NCBI GenBank assembly: GCA_032164245.1
Contig: JAVMKO010000005.1
Span: 43,924,133-43,988,132 of the forward strand
Source: Sternotherus odoratus
Lineage: Eukaryota > Chordata > Testudines > Kinosternidae
Length of the DNA: 64,000 nucleotides
Direction of reading: 5' to 3'
Under the pieces are notes generated by a model, which saw nothing but the letters and a program-made list of their open reading frames with translations, did no database searches and was not told the DNA's origin. This document shows, piece after piece, positions 11,311 to 22,499 of this stretch (position 1 is the first letter of the stretch; each line of letters begins with the position of its first letter). The translations under genes and the position numbers were made by a program.

Positions 11311-11700
11311 TGTGACATTCTATACTTTGGGGGAATACCCAGCACCCCCATGTTCATCCTAATAATATGATGGTATGGTATCCAATGCAAAGTTTGTCAC
11401 GTTGGGTGTCTTCAGAAGGCTAATGATGCACTGAGCATTGTTGTTAAAGTAATGTTATAGTAATTGCTGCTATAGTAATGATATAGATTGCAATTTCATG
11501 TATATAGTTATGAGGCTGAAAATGTGATATTGGCTAGTGTCATTTGGTTGCACAATCCAAGGAGCAGTTTACATGCCAGAGACTGTGCGTGAACAGCCCA
11601 GGAGTTCTCCCAGCAGAGCAGAGTAAGCCTGGCTCCCAGAATCAAGGATTGGAGTGACCTAGGGGATCACTAGTCCGGATAACACCAGGGGAACGTCACA
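11311..11700 (+). mobile_element. Solo LTR, family C, internally deleted
   Basis: Starts TGTGACATTC and ends GAACGTCACA. The two ends match the outer parts of the 1.09-kb LTR at 42104-43196 (reverse orientation), but the middle of about 700 bp is absent between gaggctgaaaatgtg and atattggctagtg. The flanks do not give a convincing duplication (CATTA versus CATGG). Confidence 0.7.
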
Positions 11701-12390
11701 CATGGCTTGTGCTTTGGGCCCTTGTCCCTCCTCGCAGGTTGAAGAACACTGGGAAAGTACTAGGTATGATGCCTGCAGAGAGTGCCAATGATTCCTTAGA
11801 GACAAATAGTGTGCTGATCACTTTTAACTCAAGCATATGTTCAGCCTGTACTCAAAAAGCCATCTCTAGAGGTGGACACTCAATCCAGCCAATTTTAACT
11901 GGCCTCTAACCTGGCCTCCATGTCTTGTTGAGAATTTGGAAAAGACTCCAGTGAAAGAATGCTCAATCACTTGTTACCTATGAGTTCCTTGATCTTTGTG
12001 AGTTGACACTGCAGTTTGGGTTGGGCAAAGACATTGCAACTGTGCTGCTCCTAGAGGTGAAGGATGTTCAGGTGTCCATGCTGCTGTTGATCTATCAGCT
12101 CCCTTCAGTACTGAGGGAGGTGGGGTTGACTGGTAATGGGCAGTAGCAGACTGGTCTGCCTTTAGGTGGCTTAGTCTCTCTTGGAGAGAACCCAGACAGC
12201 TGTGTTGTGTAAATCCTCCTCTCCCACAGAGCTATCACAGGGTTCCAGGTTGTCATCTCTCTCATTGAATGTGAGGTGGCAAGTCAGTCAGTGGGGCAGC
12301 ATAGGTCGAAGACTTTTCAGGAGCTTGATGATATTTGGCTTTATACTGCCCTCTTCCCCTGCTTGGGCAATGTGCAGGGTTGTCCTTAGG
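11701..12390. other. No gene seen
   Basis: Unique-looking sequence with no domain-bearing frame and no repeat terminus that I recognise. It may be host intergenic DNA. Confidence 0.4.
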
Positions 12391-12398
12391 ATTTATGG

Positions 12399-13785
12399 CA
12401 GGGGTGGGCAAACTACGGCCCGTGGGCCAGATCTGGCCCATGAGACCATCCTATCCGGCCCCCCGGCTGGAGAGGTTGCCCCTGACCCCTCCCCCGGAGC
12501 TGCCCTGGGGGCTAGAAGCTGTAAGCTTCCTCCCTGCCCTGGAGCCATGCAGTGCAGGCACCGCGGTGGGGCCAGAGCTGCGTGCTTCCCCCTCCCCCAG
12601 AGCCACACTGACAGTGCTCTGCAGGCTGGGGCTGCGTGCTCCCCCCCTCTCTCAGAGCCGCGCAGTGCAGGCAGCACTCTCGGAGGCCAGGGCTCTGTGC
12701 TCCCTCCCTCCCCCAGAGGTGCGAGGTGCAACAGCAATCTGGGGGCCTGGAGCTGTGCACTCACCCCCTCCCCTGGAGCCGTGCCACATGGCACCGAGCA
12801 GCCATGGTAAGTGGGGGGGGGAGGGGAGGAGGGGATAGAGGCTGGAGTTTTGGGGTGGTGGTTGGGAGGGGGCTCTGGAGGGAGCTGCCAGGGAGCAGGG
12901 TGGATTGGATAGGGGGTGAGGTTACGGGGTGGTGGTTAGGGGGCGGGAAGGTGGATAGGGGTTGGGGCAGTCAGGGGAAAGGGAGCAGAGGAATAGAGTA
13001 GGGGTGGGGTCCTGGGAGGTGGTTACGGGTCTCTGGAAGGGGCAGTCAGGGGACAAGGTCAGGGGGGTTGGATGGGTCGGGGATTCTGAGGGGGGCAATC
13101 AGGAAGTGGGAAGTGGGAGGGGCCCGGATTGGGGGAAGGGTCTTCCCTACCAGCCCTTCATATAATTTTGCAAACCTGATGTAGATTCAGAGAAGGGCAA
13201 CTAAAATGATTAAGGGTTTGGAACAGGTTTGGAATGAGGAGAGATTAAAGAGGCTAGGACTTTTTAGCTTGGAAAAGAGGAGACTAAGGGGGGATATGAT
13301 AGAGGTAAATAAAATTATGAGTGGTGTGGAGAAAGTGAATACAGAAAAGTTATTTACTTGTTCCCATAATAGAAGAACTAGGGGCCACCCAATGAAATTA
13401 GTGGGCAGCAGGTTTAAAACAAATAAAAGGAAGTTCTTCTTCACACAGTGCATAGTCAACCTGTGGAACTCCTTGCCTGAGGAGGCTGTGAAGGCTAGGA
13501 CTATAACAGGGTTTAAAAGAGAACTGGATAAATTCATGGAAGTTAAGTCCATTAATAGCTATTAGCCAGGATGGGTAAGAAATGGTATCCCTAGCCTCTG
13601 TTTGTCAGAGGGTGGAGATGGATGGCAGGAGAGAGATCCTGTTAGGTTCACTCACTCCGGGGCACCTGGGCATTGGCCACTGTCGGTAGACACCATACTG
13701 GGCTAGATGGACCTTTCGTCTGATCCAGTACGGCCTTTCTTATGTTCTTATGTAGCCCTCGGGCCAAAAAGTTTGCCCACCTCTG
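12399..13785. mobile_element. Non-autonomous hAT element with CR1 insertion
   Basis: The ends are caggggtgggcaaac at the left and the complement of gtttgcccacctctg at the right. They are bounded by an exact 8-bp duplication, ATTTATGG (12391-12398 and 13786-13793), diagnostic for hAT. The first kilobase is GC-rich with degenerate repeats of a gcagtgcaggca type. The second part was invaded by a CR1 3' end (about 13169-13753). Copies with the same TIRs lie at 35518-36132 and 40050-40631. It has no transposase. Confidence 0.88.
13169..13753 (+). mobile_element. CR1 LINE 3' end (C-terminal ORF2 and tail)
   Basis: The frame at 13206-13565 is the C-terminal region that follows the CR1 reverse transcriptase, with the conserved [18 protein letters not shown] and NLWNSLPEE. 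It ends with a stop at Asn-Ser-Tyr and a 3' UTR finishing in ttcttatgttcttatg repeats. Truncation at its 5' end is normal for target-primed reverse transcription. A short atgt match at both junctions may be the target duplication. Confidence 0.82.
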
Positions 13786-14056
13786 ATTTATGGGTCCTTA
13801 TGTAGTATTAAACTGGTGCCCCTATGACCAACGGCAACCTGGGTTCGCATATGTATTTTAGATAAGGATGGTCTTTTGAAGGATTTATTTAAAAACCTAT
13901 ATTTCTGAAGATCCAAGCATTTAAGGCTAAAATGAATACTCATATTGTGCATCTAAAAATCTATGCAAGGATTTTTTAGAGGTGTGATTTTATAATCTTC
14001 AACAACACACTAATGAAATATTTTTAAAGCAAATTTTAAACTAAGGTTCTGTAGAC

Positions 14057-14300
14057 CAGGGGTTGGCAACCTTTCAGAAGTTAGAAGGCTTTTTCACTTT
14101 TAAGTACTAGATCCCCTCTGGAGGAAGACTCACCAGTCTGCAGCAGCCAACTGTCATGGGAGCCTTCAGGAAGGGTCAGAACAGAGATAGGAAGAGGCGG
14201 GAGGGTCGACACTAAAACCCAGGGGGGGGCAAATTTTCAGGAGCCCTATGCAGCCGCTAAGCTGCGTATGCCTAAGGATGGGCCCTTGCAGTGTGTTTGA
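14057..14300 (+). repeat. Fragment with hAT-like terminus
   Basis: The stretch caggggttggcaacctttca resembles a terminal repeat of an abundant vertebrate hAT family. No right end was found within reach, so it is partial or coincidental. Confidence 0.35.
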
Positions 14301-14769
14301 TCATCTTTCCCAGTGCAGGAATGAAACTGGGATTTGGATATGAACAAGCAGCAGACTCCACCTGGATAAGACTGAAGTGACTATGGTGGGATAGGGAGAG
14401 CAAGCAGAGGTGACAATGGAGATTATATTAGCCCCCCACTGAGGGCATTTGTACATCTTTTATCACCAAAGTCTTCAATTTAGGGGCATAGTTAGTTTTC
14501 TCTGCACAGCGCTGCACCTCATCTAGGAGGTGTGAACTGTAGAAAACTTTAACGTATGGCACGCTAATTGCCTCATTTAGATGCTTCTGGCATGAACTAA
14601 AGTATATCTAAAGCACATTAACACAGTCATATTTCCATTATTATTAGTTAGAAATAACGTCAATGAGTAAAATAAATAAAGTCTCCAAATGCAGATCTCT
14701 CCCTCAGAAGGATTACGAGGGGATCACATTGCAGCCCCTCTCTGCTTTACCTCAAACAAAAGATAATAC

Positions 14770-14985
14770 AGTCTAAGGCCAGAATAAGCTGTTCCAATGT
14801 TTAATTAGCACTCACTGTTGAAAATTTGTGCTTTCTTCCTACTTTGAAATTGTCTAGTTTCAAAGTCCAACCATTGGCTCCCATTATGCATTTTTTTGCT
14901 AAAAGAAATACCTTTCTGCTATCAGAAATCTCTTCTCCCTGTAGGTATCTATAGACTATGATAAAGTACCCTTCTCTTGGATGAA
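14770..14985 (-). repeat. Old CR1-type LINE 3' fragment
   Basis: Shares the block around tgtttaattagcactcactg and the phrase aagtccaaccattggctc with the minus-strand fragments at 2690-3240. Confidence 0.5.
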
Positions 14986-15159
14986 CTAAATAGATTCATC
15001 TATTTTTAGGAAGAAAAGTTGGAGAAATTCTAGCAGTCTGGAAAGTAAAAGAGAAATAGGACAAGAACAAAGTACAATATCAGGGCCACTGAGGGAGAAA
15101 ACTGTATCTTCTGCTCCCTGGGATTCGGGATTATAATACAAAGGCTTCAGAATGGGCTG

Positions 15160-17640
15160 CCAAAGATGACACTGAGGAGGAAGAGGCATGCAGGAGTGAA
15201 ACCGGGGAAGGCCAAATCACACTTGGAGTTGCAGCAAGCAAGGGATGTTAAGTGTAACGAGAAGGGTTTCTTCTTTAGGTATGTTAGCAACAAGAAGAAA
15301 GTCAAGGAAAGTGTGGGCCCCTTACTGAATGAGGGAGGCCATCTAGTGACAGAGAATGTGGAAAAAGCAAATGTTCTCAATGCTTTTTTTGCCTCTATCT
15401 TCACAAACAAGGTCAGCTCCCAGACTACTGCAGTGAGCAGCACTGCATGGGGAGGAGGTGACTAGCTCTCTGTGGAGAAAAAAAGTGGTTCAGGATGTCA
15501 CGTTACTGGAATACTTTGGTACCATATAGATCATTGGGGTACCAAATATTATGTGAAGGGGGTCATAACAGGTGTCTATGACCATATGTGTGTATCTATT
15601 TTGGAACTGAAGTTATGGATATTGGATAAAAGGTGCCTGTACTTCAAACTTAGGCTTGGCTCCTGTGAACGCTCAGACACGCTGGTGCTAACTTGAGCCC
15701 ATTAAAGGGCCATCAACTGCACAATGAACTGTGTCCACACCCAAGGAGAGGAGCCTCCCCAGGAATGGGACATGCCTGGGCAAAAACAGAATAATTGAGA
15801 GTCTGGTAATTGGACCATGTGGCTGTGAACCTTCAGTTTGCAGCCAGACTCTGCATAAGGAGGAGGAGGGTCTTCACCCACAGGAGGAAGTCTATAAAGC
15901 CTGGAAGAACATTCCCCATTTTGTCTTCTACCTCCAGCCTTCAGCCTGCCTTGTTTCCAGCTTTGGATGGAACTTTGCTTCTCAGGGAACTCTGGACAAA
16001 GGTGCTGACCCATCCCTGCAGGGGATGCTTTCCAAAGACTTTGATTGAAACCAGCAGTTTATTCTACAGCTGCAAGACTGAACCAAGAGGTGTACCATTA
16101 CTGCATGTAATTGATTTTCTTTAACCTTTCCTAACCCTCACCTATACCTTTTTCCTTATACAATAAACCTTTCGATTTTAGATTCTAAAGGATTGGCAAT
16201 AGCGTGATTTGTGGGAAGATCTAATTTGTATATTGACCTGGGTCTGGGGCCTGATTCCTTGGAATTGGAGAGAACTGTTTTCTTTATTTGGGGGATTGGT
16301 TTTCATAACCATTGGTCCCCAGGACAGGTGGCTGCTGATGGTGATACTGGGAATCTGGAGTGTCTTAAGGGGATTGCTTGTGTGACTTGTGGTTAGCCAG
16401 TGGGGTGAAACCAAAGTCTTTTTTGTTTAGCGGGTTTGGTTTGCCTTAGTGTGAAGAAACCCCAGCTTTGGGCTGTAGTTGCCCCTTTGGAAGCAATCTG
16501 TCCTGATCTGACACTCACAGTTGGATCCCACCAGGAACAGCATCGTCACACAGGACTATTTAGAAAAGCTGGACGAGCACAAGTCCATGGGGCCAGATGC
16601 GCTGCATTCGAGAGTGCTAAAGGAGTTGGTGGATTTGATTTCAGAGCCATCTTTGAAAACTCATGGCGATCGGGGGAAGTCCCAGATGACTGGAAAAAGG
16701 CTAATGTCGTGCCCATCTTTAAAAAAGGAAAGAAGGAGGATCCTGGGGAACTACAGGCCAGTCATCCTCATCTCAGTCACTGGAAAAATCATGGAGCAGG
16801 TCCTCAAGGAATCAATTCTGAAGCAATTAGAGGAGAGGAAAGTGATCAGAAACAGTCATGCCTGACAAACCTAATTGCCTTCTAAGGTGAGATAACTGGC
16901 TCTGTGGATGAGGGGAAAGCAGTGGATGTGCTATTCCTTGACTTTAGCAAAGCTTTTGATATGGTCTCCCACACTATTCTTGCCAGCAAGTTAAAGAAGT
17001 GTGGGCTGGATGAATGGACCATAAGGTGGATAGAAAGTTGGCTGGATCGGCGGGCTCAACGGGTAGTGATCAACGGCTCCATGGCTAGTTGGCAGCTGGT
17101 ATCAAGTGGAGTTCCCCAAGGATCGGTCCTGAGGCCAGTTTTGTTCAATATCTTTATCAATGATCTGGAGGATGGCGTGGACTGCACCCTCAGCAAGTTT
17201 GCCGATGACACCAAACTGGGAGGAGTGGTAGATACGCTGGAGGGTAGGGACAGGATACAGAGGGACCTAGACAATTTAGAGGATTGGACCAAAAGAAATC
17301 TGATGAGGTTCAATAAGGATAAGTGCAGAGTCCTGCACTTAGGATGGAAGAATCCCATGCACTGCTGAATGGCTAGGCAGCAGATCTGCAGAAAAGGTTT
17401 ACAGTGGACGAGAAGCTGGACATGAGTCTACTGTGTGCCCTGACATGAGTCAACTGTGTGCCCTGGACATGAGTCAACTGTGTGCCCTTGTTGCAAAGAA
17501 GGCTAACGGCATTTTGGGCTGTATAAGTAGAGAAATTGCCAGCAGATTGAGATACGTGATTGTTCCCCTCTATTTGACATTGGTGAGGCCTCATCTGGAG
17601 TACTGTGTCCAGTTTTGGGGCCTACACTACAAGAAAGATG
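15160..17640 (+). pseudogene. CR1 LINE ORF2 (linker and reverse transcriptase), split by an LTR
   Basis: The first piece (about 15166-15465) is the endonuclease-RT linker with ARDVKCNEKGFFFRYVSNKK and VTENVEKANVLNAFFASIFT. After a solo LTR (15496-16550) the frame resumes at dyLEKLDEHKSMGPD, passes the GNYRPV block, and reaches the RT core 16904-17368: [37 protein letters not shown] and the catalytic [12 protein letters not shown]-terminal piece (17433-17640) contains [20 protein letters not shown]. Several frame changes (about 16860-16900 and 17370-17430) kill it. It would encode the enzyme for LINE target-primed reverse transcription. A short duplicated ctgtgtgccctg run lies at 17431-17475. 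Confidence 0.85.
15496..16550 (+). mobile_element. Solo LTR, family E, in CR1 ORF2
   Basis: Starts TGTCACGTTAC and ends GCATCGTCACA, flanked by exact CAGGA duplications (15491-15495 and 16551-16555). The duplicated bases are part of the CR1 ORF2 sequence, so the empty site can be read directly. A TATAAA lies at about 15892 and an AATAAA polyadenylation signal at about 16163, giving a U3-R-U5 layout. Confidence 0.88.
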
Positions 17641-17644
17641 TAGG

Positions 17645-18170
17645 GCCAGGAGTAAAGTGTCACAGTGCTGGGGGAAGTGGGGGGCGCTTCTTCCAGAAAC
17701 TTACACCTCATTTTCAACATTTGGTTGAAACGCTCTACCAGCCCATCAGTTTGAGGGTGGTACACCGACATATTGAAAGCCGGGATGGTGAGTAAGCGGC
17801 GGAATTCAGCCATCAGATGGGATGCCCTGCTGGTACTTTGATCAGTTAGAATTTCTCATGGTATCCCCATTCTGGTGAAGACTTTCACTAGCTCGGTGGC
17901 AATCTTAGGTGCCTTGGATGTCCGCAAAGGGACAGCTTCGGGGTATCAGATGGCATAGTCAATGATCACCAGAATGTAGCAGTTTCCCACCCCCTTCCTT
18001 TCCGGTGATCCTACCACATCCAGGCTGATACCGTCAAATGGGACCCCTATCACAGGTAAAGGATGAGAGGTGCCTTGGGTATTCCCTTCAGTCAGGCATG
18101 CTGGCACTCTGGGCAAGAGGCACAATAATCCTATACAATAGAACTGCAAAGATATGGACACCATAGTTAT
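17645..18170 (-). pseudogene. Ty3/gypsy integrase core fragment
   Basis: Reading leftwards, the segment at 18164-17946 carries PVIGVPFDGISLDVVGSPER, which includes the first catalytic Asp context of retroviral integrases. The segment at 17813-17622 carries [19 protein letters not shown] with the catalytic Glu. The same motifs are intact in the Gmr1 element at 49260-45247, whose integrase is clearly related. Stops separate the pieces, and no LTR is nearby. Confidence 0.75.
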
Positions 18171-18250
18171 GGACTTGACTGGTCAACCGTACACCAAGTG
18201 AAACTGAAAGCAACCAGACAGCAGCAGAGACCAAACAAAATAAAAAAATT

Positions 18251-18430
18251 GTACAGTAAACCCTCAATTTAGCGGACCTCGATTTAATGGACTTCGGATT
18301 TAACGGACAAAATTTCCAGTCAGTATATCATATGTGAAAATTAACACCCTGTTAATTTTAAAATGCTTTTAACCAAGATTTGCTTATAATTAAATTAACA
18401 GGTTATTTTTTGTTATTAATTCACTGTTAC
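18251..18430 (+). repeat. Tigger/pogo-like element, left part
   Basis: The sequence tacagtaaaccctcaattta (starting at 18251) followed by gatttaatggacttcggatt is a pogo/Tigger-type terminus. A matching right end was not found beyond 19216, so this may be a truncated copy into which the next element jumped. Confidence 0.5.
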
Positions 18431-18431
18431 A

Positions 18432-19216
18432 GTAGACTCCTGATTATCCGGGCGCGGGTTAACTGGGCTGCGGATTAACCGGGATGTCTAAACGGGTCGG
18501 TAGGGGAAGCCCCAAAGCGGCGGCGGGCTCAGCCTTAGCCTGCCACTGCTTTGGGGCTTCTCCCACTGGCCCCTTATGAGCTGGGGTCTCAGCCTGCTTC
18601 CAGCCTGGGTGTAGGAAACCCAGGCTGGCAGCGGGCTGAGACCCCGTCTGGCAGAAGCCTGGGGGGAAAGCCCAAAGCGGCAGCAGGCTGAGTGCTGAGC
18701 CTGCCGCCGCTTTGAGCTCTCTCCCCAGGCTCCTGCCACCTGCCCCACTCAGCTCCCGCTGACAGCCTGGGTGCAGGGAACCCAGGCTGACAGCGGGAGC
18801 AGACTGGGGAAGGAGGCAGGACCCCTGCTGGCAAGGGGCCAGCGGGGGGAAATCCCAAAGTGGTGGCGGGCTGAGCGCTCAGCCTGCTGCTGCTTTGGAG
18901 TTTCCCCCGCTGGCCCCTTGATAGCCGGGGTCTCAACTTGCTGCCAGCCTGGGTGTAGGGAACCCAGGCTGGCAGCGGGAGCCGAGACCCCGGCTGGCAG
19001 GAGCCTGGGGGGAAAACCCCAAAGCGGCGGCAGGCTTCCTACACCCAGGCTAGCAGGGGAGCTGACTGGGGCAGGTGGTGGGATCACCACCATCCCACCC
19101 CCACCCCCAGGGCGGCCGGCGAACTCCCCCCCCCCCAGTAGACGTGTGATTATCGGGGATTTTATTAACCGGGATTAAGGTTTTCCCGATCATCCCGGAT
19201 AATCGAGAGTCTACTG
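18432..19216. mobile_element. Tigger-type non-autonomous element with GC-rich repeat core
   Basis: Left end cagtagactcctgattatcc and right end complement (ggataatcgagagtctactg) form inverted termini next to TA dinucleotides, as in Tc/mariner-Tigger elements. The core (about 18500-19070) is an array of alternating direct and inverted copies of a module with cagcctgggtgtaggaa, gctggcaaggggccag and gctttggggttt-like units. The same module is found inside two hAT elements in this window (21535-21690 and 30990-31140). No transposase is encoded. Confidence 0.75.
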
Positions 19217-19329
19217 TATAGAAAACTTTTCTGTGAAATTAAACTTTTCATACATACTTAATTTTAATTACACAAACATGTCTACATAAGTAAAAACAGA
19301 TAAACTAACTAATTTGTTATTATTTACTC

Positions 19330-19727
19330 CTCCTCATAACACAAAAACTAGGGGTCACCAAATGAAATTAAGAGGGAGCAAGTTTAAAACAAACAAAAGT
19401 AAGAATTTCTTCACACAACGCAGTTAACCTGCGGAACTCTTTGCCAGAGGATGTTGTAAAGGACAAAAGTATAACTGGGCTCAGAGAAGAACTAGGTAAG
19501 TCCCTGGAGGATAGATCCATCAATGGCTACTAGTCAGGATGGGCAGAAATGGTGTGCCTAGCTTGTTTGCCAGAAGCTGGGAATGAGTGACAGAGGTGTA
19601 TCACTTGATGATTACCTGTTCTGTGCATTCCCTCTGAGGCACCTGGCATTAGCCCTGGTCAGCAGACAGGATACTGGACTAGATGGACCTTTGGTCTGAC
19701 CCAGTAGGGCCATTTTTATGTTTTTCT
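19330..19727 (+). repeat. CR1 LINE 3' end
   Basis: Parallels the 3' UTR and end of ORF2 at 13380-13753: aactaggggtcaccaaatga, then the gcacctggcattagcc stretch, and a tail of tttttatgttttt type. No frame remains open. Confidence 0.75.
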
Positions 19728-19736
19728 GATTTCTCC

Positions 19737-20371
19737 TGTCAGCTGAGATCACAACCAAAAACATACAGGGGAAAGGGAATAAAAATCTCTAAGAAGAAGG
19801 AATGCTCAATGCTCCTTGGATTCTGGGGGACAAGGTTTTCTAAGCACAGGGATCCCTAACTGATCAGCTGGTGGTTAGCCATAAAGGATATATGGACCTT
19901 ACTTATTATAGAAACTTCTACTACTGTTTGAAACTTAAGATTGTAAATCAGTTGTATATGTTTACCTGCTTTAACCTCATTAAAAACTTTTGTTTTCTTT
20001 TTAATATACCTGTATATGGTTTATTATAGGATTAGCTACAGATGTTGAATTTTGATGTGAAATCTGAAGTGCAATTGACTGGGATACGTGACTGATCCTT
20101 TGGGACTGGGAGAAACCTGAATATTGCTGTGATTCTTGGTGTAAGGGACCATCAATCACAAAGGCAGGCTTCCCTGGGTGGCAAGACAGAGGAGACTGTC
20201 TGTGATTCCATGCTTACACTATTATAGTGAGTAAGGATTTTATATTTGGTATTGGTTGGTGGAATATAGTTATAGAACTCACAACCAATGTGGGGTTTGT
20301 GCCCTGGTTTTAACAATCTGCGCTGAAGTTGGTACTAACACTCCCGAGTCACTGCAAGCCAGCTTGACACA
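19737..20371 (+). repeat. Probable retroviral LTR fragment
   Basis: The right end reads agccagcttgacaca, an LTR-like CA terminus, and an AT-rich stretch with attaaaaac near 19979 could hold the polyadenylation signal. The left end (tgtcagctgag) is a guess and no target duplication is visible. Confidence 0.4.
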
Positions 20372-20685
20372 GGCTCTATAAATGATAATGGCAGAACATC
20401 AAATCAGCATTCTTAGAAACCTGTGCAGAGGCCTTATACTGTGACTTCCGAAGGCCTAGGAAGCAGTACTGCAGCATGTGACAGAAAACATGTAATGCCA
20501 TTTCTAAAGTAGAGTTGTTTATTTTAGCAGTGAGGGTGGATGACAACTGGAATTAACCTTGCAGATGAAAAGCAAAAGAGGATGGCTTCTGAAATAGAGC
20601 CTTACTTTGAAAGGTTTCCTGCACTCTTTTAATTCTATTTTCCTGGATATCCCCAAAGCAGCTTACCAGTGACCATAATGAGTTA

Positions 20686-20822
20686 CCGTGTTTCCCCGAA
20701 AATAAGACAGTGTCTTATATTAATTTTTGCTCCCAAAATTACATTACATTATATTACAGCAAGAGGCAAAACTGGAAGTACGTCTTATTTTCGGGGGATG
20801 TCTTACTTTCGGGGAAACAGGG
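20686..20822. mobile_element. 137-bp TA-flanked MITE
   Basis: Termini ccgtgtttccccgaaaataa and the complement of ttttcgggg/ggggaaacaggg form nearly a full-length hairpin. TA lies at 20684-20685 and 20823-20824. The termini echo the ccgtatttttcgcc ends of the MITEs at 914-1341 and 35121-36757, with the same following taagac motif. Confidence 0.72.
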
Positions 20823-20824
20823 TA

Positions 20825-21449
20825 GTTCCTGACAATACAATAAACAGAGCTGACCAACAGGACTCACTGCAGCAGAACCTTAATAATGTGCACTAAACTG
20901 AGAACACTAGTAACTGTCACTAAATGGAAGGAGACCCACTGTAGCCTAGGGATGTTTTCATGCTAATAAATCTTGGGTGCAGGGGCAATGCAGAATGTCC
21001 ACTTTGCCTATAATACAGACCTCCTACCAGACAATCTAGTGTACATGATCCTGTGAGTGAGCTGAAAGCTACAGGATAGCCTGCTGGATTTCACTAGAAT
21101 AGCACATGCCTGAGTATAAAAATTACAAGAGGAGTTTTGTGGTATCCACATTTACCTGTTTTTCAGGTTTATGTTTGCCTTCTCATGGTATTACAATGAT
21201 GGATAATTCTGTAGAGAAGGGAAGCCCACAAACAACCATAAGTTCATGATTCTAGATCTTTATGTGTATTTAGCTGGATTGAAGCTGGCATTGAAGCTGG
21301 CATTCTACTGTATTTCACTGCAAGCTCAGTACATCAGGGTAAGAAATCTCTGAAATCATGCTGCTCATACTTGGAGCTACACATCCAGATTCCCTGATTA
21401 TTTTCTCAAGTCACATCAGCAAGTACAAAAAAAGAAAATACAGTCATTA
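20825..21449. other. No gene seen
   Basis: AT-rich intergenic sequence. I see only a short local direct repeat, gaagctggcattgaagctgg, at about 21283. Confidence 0.4.
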
Positions 21450-21457
21450 TTCTAGTG

Positions 21458-22094
21458 CAGGGGTGGGGAACATTTTTTCCGCCAAGGGCCATTTTGACCC
21501 TTATAAAGTCATCTGTGGGCCGCTTCCCCCCCCCCCCTCCGAAGCCCAGGCTGGCAACGGGAGCTGAGACCCCAGCTGGCAAGGGGCCAGCAGGGGAAAT
21601 CCCAAAGCAGTGGCAGGTGGAGTCCTTAGCCCTGCACTGCTTTGGGGTTTCCCCCACTGGCCCCTTGCCAGCCAGGGTCCTGCCGCCTGCCTGACCCACC
21701 CAGCCCGGTCTCTCCCCCCCACAAACCTCCTTCCCTCCCCCCCGCCCCCGACCCGCCCAGCCCGGTCTCTCCCCCCCAAACCTCCTTCCCTCCCCCCCCC
21801 CAACTGACCCACCCAGCCCCGTCTCTCTCTCTCTCCCCCCCCCAACCGTCGGCTCCCCGCGGCTCCTTGTTTCGCCGCCTGGCAGAGGGTGGCCACGCGG
21901 CGCTTCCCGGCCCCAGCGCGGAGCCGCCCCGGCCGGCGGTGGCGGCCCGCGCAGCGCTTCCCGGCCCCAGCGCGGAGCCACCCCCGGCCGAAGGCGGTGG
22001 CCCGCGCGGCGCTTCCAGGCCCCAGCGCGGAGTCGTCTTTGTCCGGCGGCCGCGGGCCGTATAAGGCCCGCGGGCCGGAGGTTCCCCACCCCTG
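21458..22094. mobile_element. GC-rich non-autonomous hAT element
   Basis: Ends caggggtggggaac and gttccccacccctg are inverted and flanked by exact 8-bp TTCTAGTG duplications (21450-21457 and 22095-22102). The core includes the gctggcaaggggccag module, repeats of tctcccccccaaacc type, and a CpG-rich block (21850-22070) with three near-repeats of gcgcttcccggccccagcgc. No transposase. The CpG block looks like a CpG island but lies wholly inside the element. Confidence 0.88.
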
Positions 22095-22189
22095 TTCTAG
22101 TGGTACATCTCTGTGGGTGAACAGCAGCAGCTGCGCCTTTAAAAGAACAGTTACTCACCTTTCGTAACGTTTGTTCTTTGAGATGTGTT

Positions 22190-22357
22190 GCTCATGTCCA
22201 TTCCAAGATGTGTGTGCGTACCGCGCATGCACGGTCCCGGAAAGCTTTTCCCTAGCGGTACCCGTAGGGTCAGCAGGGGCGACCCCTGGAGTGGCGCCCT
22301 TATGGCAATGTATATATGCCTCTGCCGACCCATCCCCTGCTCAGTTCCTTCTTGCCG
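22190..22357. repeat. DIRS inverted terminal repeat, left
   Basis: Contains cattccaagatgtgtgtgcg, cgcatgcacggtcccggaaa and caatgtatatatgcc, all reappearing as reverse complements at 27911-28075 with few substitutions. The tatatat stretch could be a promoter element. Confidence 0.85.
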
Positions 22358-22401
22358 GTACTCCGACAGAGGGGAGGCGGGAGGGATTTGGAATGGACAT
22401 G

Positions 22402-22490
22402 AGCAACACATCTCCAAGAACAAACGTTACGAAAGGTGAGTAACTGTTCTTTCTTCTTCAAGTGATTGCTCATGTGCATTCCAAGATGTC
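22402..22490. repeat. DIRS internal complementary region
   Basis: The left half (caagaacaaacgttacgaaa, then ggtgagtaactgttctt) is the reverse complement of the outer left flank at 22146-22185. The right half (caagtgattgctcatgtgca) is the reverse complement of the extreme right end at 28060-28095. This architecture is diagnostic for DIRS elements. Confidence 0.85.
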
Positions 22491-22499
22491 ACTTACGAG

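Noticed and set aside
12181..12838. Long overlapping proline/glycine-rich frames
   Set aside because: They lie in the GC-rich core of a hAT element, occur in several frames at once and have no domains; open frames are expected in such composition.
21642..22167. Possible CpG-island promoter of a host gene
   Set aside because: The GC-rich block lies wholly between hAT termini with an 8-bp duplication, and no exon follows.
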